Part shown: piece after piece, positions 1-7,720 of the stretch
Position numbering within the stretch: position 1 is the first letter of the stretch
Layout: each line of letters starts with the position of its first letter
NCBI GenBank assembly: GCA_004151065.3
Contig: NWUY0303892358.1
Location: forward strand, 1 to 10,881
Length of the DNA stretch: 10,881 nucleotides
Direction: 5' to 3'
DNA from: Larix sibirica
Taxonomy: Eukaryota > Streptophyta > Pinopsida > Pinales > Pinaceae
Program-made: the position numbers and the translations under genes
The notes under the pieces: generated by a model
The model's input: the letters and a program-made list of their open reading frames with translations, nothing else
Databases searched by the model: none
Told to the model about the DNA's origin: nothing

Positions 1-73
1 CAATGTAGTCACGGACGGAGAAGTGCCATTTTGGCTGATAACAGTAATGGTGTATATCATCACGAATATTCCA
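1..73 (-). CDS. Possible partial exon of an unrecognised protein, cut by the window edge
   Basis: Read on the minus strand, an AG acceptor-like sequence (TTGTTGCAG, ending at 74) is followed by 24 open codons running off the window at position 1. The translation includes the segment QPKWHFSVRDYI, rich in aromatic and charged residues, which looks more like real coding sequence than chance translation. I cannot assign it to a family. The plus strand is also open here, so an open frame by itself is weak evidence. It may be the left neighbour's exon or another gene fragment. Confidence 0.2.
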
Positions 74-2060
74 CTGCAACAATTCATCACAACATATCTT
101 ATAAGCTTTAGCAAACTATTTGTTAGACAATGTTTTATTTAAGATTAATATTTAATATCACTAGCTTAGCACACAAAAAACTGAAATAAACTCAAACTAG
201 AATAAAAGAAGCTAAAACAAATACCACACCATCCACACATTGAACATAAGATGTACCATGGGAAACTCAATATGGGAAAACCCAACAAGAAGGTGAGGGC
301 TATGCCTTGCTCTTTTATCCTTAGTTATGAAATGAAAATACATATAAAGATGAACTCACTATGGAGTTGCCATGGACACTATCACCTACATGGCCGCCAA
401 AGGGTCTTCTACTTCCTATGTTATATTCCAGTACTCCATTCCTTTACTTTGATCAACTACGGAAAATGAATCAATAAAACAAGAATGGAACCCCTTTCTT
501 TCCTAATGGCCCAATTTTTAGCATGTCTTGATAGCCATCCAGGGATAGAGTTATGGTTTTTGCATGCCTCACCTCTTAAATAGGGTTAGGGCTTTGGACC
601 CTCTAGAATATTTTTGAAATCCACACATGACTATATCATCTCAATCGATTCATCGCCTCAATCAACTCATCACCGTCTAATGGGCTTATCAATTCGCCAT
701 CTTTTGATAGGTCAACTTGTGGGAGGCATAACTTCCTCATACAAACTACAATTGAGGTGATCTTTGCATCATTGGAAAGATCTTGACGTGTAGAACAACG
801 TTGACAAGTCAAAAACTTTGTTTGTAAAGTTTTGACAACAAAAAAATTGTTTAATTCCTTAAACGAGCTCCAAAAGTTTCAAGACACCAAATCACCAAAA
901 CGTGACCTACCCCTAAAATGGGCCACACAAGCCTCTAGCTACAACTTTTCCATCTAGAAAGTACCAAAATAAATGACAAATTATATATTGTTCCATTTTG
1001 GATCAATAAGTAACTCACATCATAAATCAAATTGAAAAATCAACTCAACTAGGGGGAGATCATCTTCATTATATTAAGTTTAACAATAATACAAGGCAAC
1101 AATGTGTTGACAACCACCTTAAACATCCCAATATGCATATATTAGCCATGTAGGTGCCAAACTCAACATTTTTATTGCCTACATTCAATTAATCCATCAT
1201 CTTATTTAGCTAACAACAATAATAATAACAATAACCAAATATAACTATTAACCTCGTATTTTAACATGATTGCTCAAGGTATGAGGTTTAGTAATTTCTC
1301 AGAACAACTGGATACTACTTCCCAAGCTTACTCATCCCATGTGTGGTCTTTCTAGCTATTTCCTCTCCAGGAACTAGTCGATGTCTAGTTGCCCATGATT
1401 TATGCTAGTAACTTCCAAGTTGCTTTTCCCTTGTTGATTCCTAGGATGTGTATTTGTCAGTAGAAACTGAGATCTACCAGTCTACCAAAAAAGTTGTTGC
1501 TGCTTCTTGTCACTCTTCCTTATGTCATAACCTATCTAGTTCTTACTTGTTCGACATATTTGTGATGTTGATGGGACCTTGTATGACTATTTTTTATGTG
1601 TTGTTACCTTTATATTCATCAAAAGGAAAGGACCAACAACAAGCTTAGGTGTGATTTGTATTTTCATCATGACATAATTATGGAGGAAATTCCTCCTTAT
1701 TGAGGGAAAGGCTATAAGCATCGTGGTTTCCTTAAATTAGATCTTCATTCTGTCTTTTTCTTTGTCCTTGAGAAATTCCTATGTTAGAGGCTCATAGTAT
1801 AACTCCCACTGAAATGGATTGTCCTTGTTGGCTAGCCAAAAGAAGGAAGTTTGGACTTTGGACGAGGCCCCGAATAGTTCAAAGGGAACATCAAGGAGAT
1901 GAAAAAGTCATTACCTAGAAGAGTTAATAATATTGAAAGAATGGTGACCTATATTAAGTGTAGTATAAAAAAGAAAAGAAAACATAAACAATAAGGTGTA
2001 CCATGAAGCCTTGCCATATGAAAGAAATTGAGAAAAGTCAAGGAAAAGCTATATAAATTG
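74..2060. other. AT-rich spacer without recognisable genes
   Basis: Short open frames at 251-469 and 1448-1648 on the plus strand translate to sequences with no domain, motif or compositional sign of a real protein, and no splice-supported extension was found. A small AAT/AAC-rich microsatellite-like tract lies near 1212-1233. A purine tract AGGGGGAGAT at 1051-1060 resembles an LTR-element polypurine tract, but no LTR start follows it. The segment around 700-800 has the texture of decayed repeat sequence, but I cannot name an element. Confidence 0.5.
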
Positions 2061-2080
2061 CAAACCTAAATCATCACTTT
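2061..2080. repeat. Left target-site duplication of the minus-strand LINE
   Basis: CAAACCTAAATCATCACTTT occurs here and again, perfectly, at 2662-2681. The two copies bracket the LINE fragment and abut its T run on one side and its truncated coding end on the other, as expected for target-primed reverse transcription. The last three T bases are shared with the poly(A/T) tract, so the true length is 17 to 20 bp. Confidence 0.9.
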
Positions 2081-2661
2081 TTTTTCACACGACAAAAAGT
2101 GTAACTTGCTATTCAAAGGGTGAATCAAAGTTACCACTGAAATCCTTCCAGGCCAAACTGCTTCAAAAGAGGATCACAGCTTCACCAAAGCAGGCTGAGA
2201 AAAGTAAAGCTAAGAAGCATCTGCCATACAAATACATTATACCAAATCTGCTCTCTTCCTGAATTTTGAAGCAAAACAACTACAATCTAAACATAAAAAA
2301 CTAGACCGTCTTTTGATCCACTAGAACAGAGAAAATTACAAAACTTATACATCAAAAGTAACTCTTCCTACTATTTTAAATTAGTAGGCCATGCTTGATC
2401 CTTCCTCGATCATAAAGAAGTCTTCTGATATTTCAAAAAATAGTATGCCTTCAGGACTGTTAAGCGCTTCCTTGGATAAACATTCAGCTTCTGGATTAAA
2501 CTGCCTATATATGTGCATTAAAGAAAGCTTCGGGAAGATAGCAAGAAGATCCTTCACCCTATCGCCCCAATGATAAAAAATATCTAGAGATCTTATTGCT
2601 CCACTCAATGACAACTTTGGAGTTCCCATAAATGTTGACCAAACTTATCTCATTAACTTGT
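2081..2661 (-). mobile_element. 5'-truncated LINE (non-LTR retrotransposon) copy, 3' end with RNase H tail
   Basis: This ~580-bp insertion is oriented right to left. Its poly(A) end is visible on the plus strand as a T run at 2078-2085, followed inward by a ~300-bp 3' UTR (about 2086-2380) and then the C-terminal part of an RNase H coding region up to the right junction. Perfect 20-bp direct repeats flank it. Extreme 5' truncation is usual for LINEs, because reverse transcription starts at the 3' end and often stops early. The last 45 bp of the element (2086-2130) are similar to the 3' end of the larger plus-strand LINE (6033-6076), so the two are related. The copy cannot move by itself, since it has no reverse transcriptase or endonuclease. 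Confidence 0.92.
2381..2661 (-). pseudogene. LINE RNase H C-terminal remnant, frameshifted
   Basis: From the right junction the minus strand first encodes NIYGNSKVVIEW, matching the plant LINE RNase H segment that normally reads GDS-x-x-VI-x-W. A frame change between about 2600 and 2575 leads into a second frame containing KLSLMHIYRQFN, then EAECLSKEAL and LPEG-like NSPEGILFFE, ending at the stop at 2381-2383. This is the HIYRE-FN...AD-x-LSK signature of the RNase H C-terminus in plant LINEs. Both visible catalytic aspartates are altered: Asp to Asn in GNS, and Asp to Glu in EAEC. The open frame starting at the ATG at 2627-2629 is therefore only the post-shift part and not an independent gene. 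The remnant is non-functional. Confidence 0.85.
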
Positions 2662-2681
2662 CAAACCTAAATCATCACTTT
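2662..2681. repeat. Right target-site duplication of the minus-strand LINE
   Basis: Perfect second copy of the 20-bp sequence at 2061-2080. It follows directly after the 5'-truncated coding end of the LINE. The absence of differences between the copies suggests a fairly recent insertion, although 20 bp is too short to give a date. Confidence 0.9.
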
Positions 2682-2798
2682 ATGCTCCCTAGTGAACTCC
2701 TTTGTACATGTGAAGAGTGATGACCTCAAAGAAAGATTTAGTAGATACACAACTAATGTTCATAGGGTTGGGGATACTCAAAGTTTTTTCATAACTAT

Positions 2799-5111
2799 GT
2801 GAATGTGTGGAGAAAATTTAATGCTTTATGGGAGATTGATGATCCGGATGGCGGTAGGGTGTCCTCACAAGCTGATATTGAAAGAGTGGCTCGGGCTCAT
2901 TTTGAGCAGTTATATTCGAAATCGAATACTTTCAACCTGCCGGCTCAAATGGAGGTTCTTTCTTGTATGCCCAGTATTTTTAATGATGAGGACAATGCTT
3001 TTATTGGGAGACCGGTCACGTTGGATGAGGTTGCTCAAATTCTCAATAAGATGGCCAAGGACAAAAGCTCGGGGCCTAACGGGTGGTCTGTGGAGTTTTC
3101 TATTCAGCTTTTTTATTTACTGGGCAATGAATTGGTCAGACTGATCGAGGAAGCTCGCACTTCGGGCAGGGTTAGTGGTGGTCTGAACTCGACCTTTATT
3201 TCTTTGATCCCAAATATTTCGGAGCCTACTTCCTTCCAGGATTACCGTCCGACCTCTCTTTGTAATCTCCTGTACAAGGTCATTTCTAAGGTGATTGCTG
3301 ATCGAATCCAGGATGGACTTTCTAGGGGTATTTCGTCTGAGCAGTTTGGTTTTCTGAAACATTGTTTGATTTTTGATGCTATCGGTACTGCTCAGGAAAC
3401 TATCCACTCAACTAAAACCTGCTCGGGACCTTCCTTGGTTTTTAAACTTGACCTTGTTAAGGCTTATGATCTGGTGGAGTGGTATTTTATCAGACTTCTT
3501 TTACTGAATGCTGGGTTAAATCTTGGGACAATTAACTGGATTCTAGGTTGTATCACTTTTGTAAATTTTGTTGTCCTGGTCAATGGGCAACCTACTTCCT
3601 TCTTCAAAGGTTCTCGCGGGCTCCGGCAAGGATTCCCTTTATCGCCATTACTCTTTCTTTTAGTGATCGAGGGTTGGAGAAGACTGTTGCTTAAGGCGAA
3701 GGCGATGGGTCTGATCATTGGTATTAAAACCTCAAGGCATCAATACATCACACATTTACTCTTTGTGGATGATGTTTTGATCTTTGGAGTCGGGACGTAT
3801 GAGGAATGGAGACATTATAAGACTTTTCTAGAACTCTTATGTTCTGCTTCAGGTATGATCATTAGTATTCCCAAGTCTTGTTTCTTTCAATATCAGCTGG
3901 ATGCTAGGACCCATGTGAGTATCGGTGGTTTATTTCCCTTTGAGTTTAAGGTCTTAGAGGAGGGATTCAAATACCTGGGCTATTTCCTTAATCCCAATGC
4001 CTACAAAACTACAGATCGGTTGTGGCTTATTGGAAAGTTTGAAAAAAAGATACAACTCTGGTATTATCGGTGTTTATCTTTGGGAGGTTGTTTGACTTTA
4101 ATTAACTCTGCTTTGGCCAATCTTCCTATTTATTGGCTCACCCTTGCCAAGGTGCCAGCATCTATATTGCATCAGATTCGCAGGATTTCTTTTAATTTTT
4201 TATGGAATGCCAAGAAAGATAAACAGGGTTATCATTTGACTGCGTGGAATTACATTGCATTACCAAAGGCTGCAGGTGGCTGCGGCATTAGGAACATCTT
4301 CTGGGTTTATCAAGCACTACATTTAAAGAGTTTGTTGCGAGCTCTCCACAGTGATGGACTGTGGGGTAAGACTATCAGGGGTAAATATCTTCATGGTATG
4401 TCAACTATTGAATGGTTCAGGAAGCCAAATAAGAAGATCGAGAAAGCGTCCAATATTTGGAACGGACTCATTGAAACTTTTCCTCTGCTCTATTATTTTA
4501 CAGGTTGGAAGGTGGGTGACGGTTATCAGGTAAGGTTGGGGGTTGACCCTATCAATGGTGTTTATACTTCTCTAAATCTGGAGATTGTCCATGCTTTACA
4601 TGCCCAAGACCTTCTTTTTCTTAATCAAGCTAAGAATCCTCAACATGATGGTCTGCATTCATACTGGCATTCGGGGGAAGTTATGGGTCTCTTTGGTCAG
4701 AACGGTGAGGACTGGAACAAGTTCGTGGCTACTCTTAATAACGCGGGTATCATTCTTACCTCACAGATGGATCGACTTCAGTGGACCTGGAGGGATTACA
4801 GTGGCGAGCTTACTATTAAACATGCTTATCTTGTTATTGCTTCTACTCAGTATGCAGAACCGATTTTATGGTGGTACAGAGTTATTTGGCATTGGAATGT
4901 TCCTTTAAAAATCCTTTGTTTTACTTGGCTTGTTCTGAAGAATAAGGTCTTAACCATGGATAATTATATGCGTAGGGGAGGTATGGGCCCAAATGTATGC
5001 CCTCTATGCTTAAAGGACGAAGAATCTGTAAAACATCTTTTTGTTAATTGCCCTACTACTTTGCAACTTTGCTCTGTCATCTCTCAACATAGGAGGTTGG
5101 ATTTCTGCTGA
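2799..5111 (+). CDS. LINE reverse transcriptase with C-terminal zinc-binding module (truncated ORF2)
   Basis: A 770-codon open stretch encodes an RNA-directed DNA polymerase that would copy LINE RNA into DNA at a nicked target. Counting from 2799, conserved blocks are DYRPTSLCNLLYKVISK (148-164), motif A FKLDLVKAYD with catalytic Asp218, motif B RGLRQGFPLSP (273-283), and FVDD (322-325) in place of YADD with both aspartates kept. The thumb-like region around 385-450 (FKYLGYFLN, SLGGCLTLINSAL) follows. A zf-RVT module near 691-751 has CPLC (734-737) and H746/C751. The first codon, GTG, is not a eukaryotic start: the frame is open from 2766 and homology (FFHNYVN) begins at 2784. A one-base shift inside the T run at 2784-2789 separates it from GDTQSFF in frame 1. 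The frame ends at an in-frame TGA (5109-5111), beyond which homology continues. Confidence 0.9.
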   Translation: MNVWRKFNALWEIDDPDGGRVSSQADIERVARAHFEQLYSKSNTFNLPAQMEVLSCMPSIFNDEDNAFIGRPVTLDEVAQILNKMAKDKSSGPNGWSVEFSIQLFYLLGNELVRLIEEARTSGRVSGGLNSTFISLIPNISEPTSFQDYRPTSLCNLLYKVISKVIADRIQDGLSRGISSEQFGFLKHCLIFDAIGTAQETIHSTKTCSGPSLVFKLDLVKAYDLVEWYFIRLLLLNAGLNLGTINWILGCITFVNFVVLVNGQPTSFFKGSRGLRQGFPLSPLLFLLVIEGWRRLLLKAKAMGLIIGIKTSRHQYITHLLFVDDVLIFGVGTYEEWRHYKTFLELLCSASGMIISIPKSCFFQYQLDARTHVSIGGLFPFEFKVLEEGFKYLGYFLNPNAYKTTDRLWLIGKFEKKIQLWYYRCLSLGGCLTLINSALANLPIYWLTLAKVPASILHQIRRISFNFLWNAKKDKQGYHLTAWNYIALPKAAGGCGIRNIFWVYQALHLKSLLRALHSDGLWGKTIRGKYLHGMSTIEWFRKPNKKIEKASNIWNGLIETFPLLYYFTGWKVGDGYQVRLGVDPINGVYTSLNLEIVHALHAQDLLFLNQAKNPQHDGLHSYWHSGEVMGLFGQNGEDWNKFVATLNNAGIILTSQMDRLQWTWRDYSGELTIKHAYLVIASTQYAEPILWWYRVIWHWNVPLKILCFTWLVLKNKVLTMDNYMRRGGMGPNVCPLCLKDEESVKHLFVNCPTTLQLCSVISQHRRLDFC

Positions 5112-5807
5112 AATAGGGTTTCCATTGAAGACATTCTCCTATACTGGCATAAATGGCCCAGGAAAAACATCTCTCTTCTGTTATATTTTATATGGGGCAT
5201 CTGGAAATGGCGGAATCGAATCTTGTTTGATGGCTTTGAGCATCATTTTACCAAGGTTGTGCTCTATATTATGCAGGTTATATCAGATTCTGGCCCCAAA
5301 AAGAATATTATGAAAATCAGTGTTATGAGAGCGCCAAGTCTGATAAACTCGAATCTTATTGGCTATTTCGATGGAGCTACACAGGAAGGGAAATGTGGCA
5401 TAGGGGGTTTTCTGATAATTTCAGATAAAAATTATTATGAACTCTCTCTTGGCGGGGGTTTGGGTAGCAATACAAGAGCATAACTCTTGGCTTTATGGAC
5501 TCTTATATCTTTTGCCCGAACTAAGGACTTAACCACACTTCAGATTCTCGGTGACTCCACAATGATTATTGGTTGGGATTTGGGCAAGAGTCTCTTGAAT
5601 GTGACTTCTCTTCAGCACTGGAAACGGCGAATTACTATCTTGTTGGAGCATTTTCACGACTACTCTATACAACATATCTCTTGATCTTTCAATTATAGAG
5701 TTGATTTAATGTCAAAGAAGGGATTACTCTTGGGAGATGGTATTATTTAGGTTACCCCTTTCATTGATCACCATCCCAGGGAAACGTTTTATGTTCGTCT
5801 TTATTAA
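5112..5807 (+). pseudogene. LINE RNase H domain with in-frame stops (continuation of ORF2)
   Basis: The same reading frame as the reverse transcriptase continues after the TGA at 5109-5111. After a linker containing FIWGIWKWRNRILFDG it enters an RNase H domain of the plant LINE type (RVT_3). YFDGATQEGKCGIGGF supplies the first catalytic Asp (codon 5370-5372), GSNTRA-stop-LLAL holds the place of the catalytic Glu, ILGDSTMII the second Asp, and NYRVDLMSKKG the last Asp. Further stops lie at 5481-5483 (TAA, at the catalytic Glu position), 5682-5684 (TGA) and 5748-5750 (TAG), before a probable natural stop at 5805-5807. No frame change is needed across the whole stretch, so decay here is by point mutation. 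RNase H would have removed the RNA strand after first-strand synthesis. Confidence 0.88.
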
Positions 5808-6076
5808 TTAGGCTATCCTTCATGATCCTTTTTGTAAAATCGATGCTCATGCTTTTGTGGCTTTCTGGGTTACGTTTCTCTTTGTTTCTGTGCTAAACTC
5901 CAAGATGTTAACAACTCTTATAGTTATGAAGTATTACTGAATAGTGGTATTCATTACCGAACTTATTGTAAAAGACTGCTTAGTCTGTTTTTTCAAAGAT
6001 TCTATCCTTAGGATAAGTATTATTGTAAATTCCTTTGATTCACTTAATGAATAACAAGGAACTTTTTTTCTCGTTG
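5808..6076 (+). other. LINE 3' untranslated region
   Basis: The non-coding, T-rich segment between the probable ORF2 stop and the A tail. Its last ~45 bp (6033-6076; CTTTGATTCA, then GAATAACAAG, then a T run and CTCGTTG) align with the 3' end of the minus-strand LINE. In LINEs the 3' end is what the reverse transcriptase recognises, which would explain conservation of this part. Confidence 0.75.
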
Positions 6077-6085
6077 AAAAAAAAA
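6077..6085 (+). other. LINE poly(A) tail
   Basis: Nine A residues directly after the conserved 3' end CTCGTTG, marking the right boundary of the plus-strand LINE. The other copy has an equivalent eight-base tail. Confidence 0.8.
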
Positions 6086-6718
6086 GGTTAGGGTTTTCCT
6101 AGTGGTGACCATGAAAACATAGACCCCACCATTAGCTCTTGATGGAAGAAGTCATATCCCAAATGACGAGGCTTCCGACGGATGAAACCCCTAACAAGAC
6201 AATGGATAAGATCCTTAGCATGTGCTCTCTACTTAATTGTCTTTTCTTCGTTGTATGAGTATCAATTTTGCTACATTCTCCATGGAGAACATTATCTTTT
6301 CAATTTTTGGGTTTTAAAATATGACATTGGATGACACCCAACTTTAGTCTCTTATATATAATATGCGCGTTTTTGTATGGATAATATAGCTACACCCGAG
6401 TTGAACCTTCCATAATACACGTGTATTTGAGATGATATAACGTATTGGGTACATTTGTAGTCATAAATATTTATTTATTTAACATTTTTAGAAGAGGTAG
6501 AAAAAGAGAATTCAAATTAAAATTAAGATGCGACACCTCATGCCAAAAAAGAGTTGGATCATCAACACAACTTTCCTCACCTTTTAATTAATTTATTAAT
6601 TGGAATCTAGTGGGATTTTATCCATATAAATCGTTGTAAAAAGGGTTAAATTAATTTTGGATCTTCAATATTAAAAGACTCGTTCCTCGTTCCTTCTTTG
6701 CAAAAACTCCTTTGCATA
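6086..6718. other. AT-rich spacer downstream of the LINE
   Basis: No coding frame, RNA gene or element was recognised. This is the original target DNA of the plus-strand LINE, which should be continuous with the 2682-2765 segment if the element is removed. Confidence 0.5.
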
Positions 6719-6853
6719 ATCAAGTTTCTTCGTATATATAATTATTGGTTTACAATATTTTATTTCTTGTTTTATTCTTCAATTTTGATCAAGTTTCTTC
6801 GTATATATAATTCTTGGTTTACCAGATTTTATTTGTGTTTTTTTTCAATTTTG
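6719..6853. repeat. Imperfect tandem duplication, two copies of 69 and 66 bp
   Basis: Copy one (6719-6787) and copy two (6788-6853) both begin ATCAAGTTTCTTCGTATATA, continue with ATT(A/C)TTGGTTTAC and end TTCAATTTTG. They differ by a few substitutions and short T-run indels. Each copy contains a TATATA tract. The copies are directly adjacent, which points to replication slippage or unequal exchange. Confidence 0.85.
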
Positions 6854-6881
6854 ATTTGAATTATTGTATCTACGTTTTGAT

Positions 6882-6896
6882 GAAATGATGTAAGTT
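6882..6896. repeat. Left flanking direct repeat of SINE-like insertion
   Basis: GAAATGATGTAAGTT matches GAAATGATATAAGTT at 7009-7023 in 14 of 15 positions. The pair flanks the tRNA-like segment and the right copy follows an AAAAA tail, as in a retroposon target-site duplication. Confidence 0.6.
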
Positions 6897-7008
6897 AAGT
6901 TTTGTCAAGGTTTGGGTGGTCCGTTGATGGGATAGATGGATTTCATTCCATCCACCCGGGTTCAATTCCGTTGAGACATCTTCTGATTTGGATTTTTCAC
7001 TAGAAAAA
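6897..7008 (+). mobile_element. Candidate tRNA-derived SINE, about 112 bp
   Basis: The segment contains GGTTCAATTCC (6959-6969), one base from the RNA polymerase III B-box consensus GGTTCGANTCC. About 45 bp upstream lies TGGTCCGTTGATGGG, a degenerate A-box in a D-arm-like context. Between them GATGGA-TTTCAT-TCCATC can form a 6-bp hairpin in the anticodon-arm position. The segment ends in AAAAA and is flanked by 15-bp near-identical direct repeats. SINEs are transcribed by polymerase III from such internal promoters and are mobilised by LINE enzymes, so a LINE in the neighbourhood fits. The body is short for a plant SINE and I cannot name a family. A decayed tRNA pseudogene is the alternative, but the A tail and flanking repeats favour a SINE. 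Confidence 0.55.
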
Positions 7009-7023
7009 GAAATGATATAAGTT
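7009..7023. repeat. Right flanking direct repeat of SINE-like insertion
   Basis: GAAATGATATAAGTT, one mismatch from the copy at 6882-6896, directly after the AAAAA tail of the SINE-like body. Confidence 0.6.
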
Positions 7024-7520
7024 TTAATAATGTTTAATAAGAATGAGTTAATAAGTAAATGATCTCAATCTTTTCAATGAGTTTTTTTTGCTATATTTTT
7101 TTTCTTTTTTTTATTCTTCTTTTTATTATTAGTCATATACTTTTCATTTGAAAATCAAAACCTTTTGACTTAGTATCAATTTTTAATATTTGTTGTTGTT
7201 TAGTGTAAAGTTTTGTAATGTTGATAAATAAATAGCAATTAACTTAATTTATGAAAATTTGAAAAAAGAAAATCAAAATTTTCTATTGGTGAAGTAAAAA
7301 TTGGATTTACATTAAATTAAATCCCTGAAGGAGGATTTATATTTTTGGAAATAAAAATTATTAAAAATAAAGAAAATTCAAAAATTTGCCATGTCATCAA
7401 GCATAGGACAGAAACATTAAATATTATTTTATTATTAGTATTATTTTCATAGTGGCTGACTACATACATGCATTCACGGCTCTTGCGAACACGTTTTCAC
7501 GCATAAGCTTTTGGCTAGCT
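7024..7520. other. Very AT-rich spacer with T-rich tract
   Basis: No gene was recognised. A T-rich tract spans about 7081-7130. The base composition becomes less AT-rich from about 7450, where the LURP-one-related pseudogene region begins. No convincing core promoter could be placed. Confidence 0.45.
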
Positions 7521-7720
7521 ATGGCTCCTTGGCCCACTGACAACGATAACACTTGGCAGCAGTACCAAGCTTTCTCCAACGACAGTTCACCATTTCTCTA
7601 GTTGTTTTCAGCTGCAACAGTTTTACTGTGTTCGACACCACCAGGAACCTTGTGTTTAGAGTAGATCAAGTTGTTCTCATGGACGCTGCAGGGATGGCTC
7701 TCCTCACAATGTGACGCAAG

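Larger units (their letters stand above)
2766..6085 (+). mobile_element. 5'-truncated plant LINE with reverse transcriptase, RNase H and poly(A) tail
   Basis: A ~3.3-kb non-LTR retrotransposon copy. In order it holds the start of the reverse transcriptase region (homology visible from about 2770), the full polymerase domain, a zinc-binding zf-RVT module, a degenerate RNase H domain, a 3' UTR (about 5808-6076) and an A9 tail (6077-6085). The N-terminal ORF1 and the apurinic endonuclease expected upstream are absent, so the copy is 5'-truncated. The exact left junction is not certain: no convincing target-site duplication was found, only a short AGGGTT shared by 2764-2769 and the sequence just after the tail. 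It lies ~100 bp from, and opposite in direction to, the other LINE copy. It is non-autonomous because of the truncation and the in-frame stops. Confidence 0.9.

Noticed and set aside
251-469. Small protein gene on the plus strand
   Set aside because: The 72-codon translation has no motif, domain or splice context and looks like chance in spacer DNA.
1051-1060. Polypurine tract of a Copia-type LTR retrotransposon
   Set aside because: The tract AGGGGGAGAT is not followed by a TG-starting LTR and no polyprotein domain lies upstream.
1448-1648. Small protein gene on the plus strand
   Set aside because: The 66-codon frame lacks recognisable features; its hydrophobic stretch is not enough to support a gene.
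2381-2629. Independent 82-codon minus-strand gene
   Set aside because: It is the frameshifted C-terminal part of a LINE RNase H, and similarity continues in another frame up to the insertion border.
2086-6076. A ~4-kb DNA transposon with terminal inverted repeats
   Set aside because: The inverted similarity is that of two opposed LINE 3' ends, each with its own A tail, and the left copy has its own target-site duplication.
6897-7008. Functional tRNA gene
   Set aside because: The A-box is poor, no acceptor stem closes, and the segment has an A tail and flanking repeats, which fit a SINE better.
7521-7601. Intact LOR start at the ATG at 7521
   Set aside because: This frame ends after 26 codons and does not show LOR similarity; the similar frame is different and has no upstream ATG.
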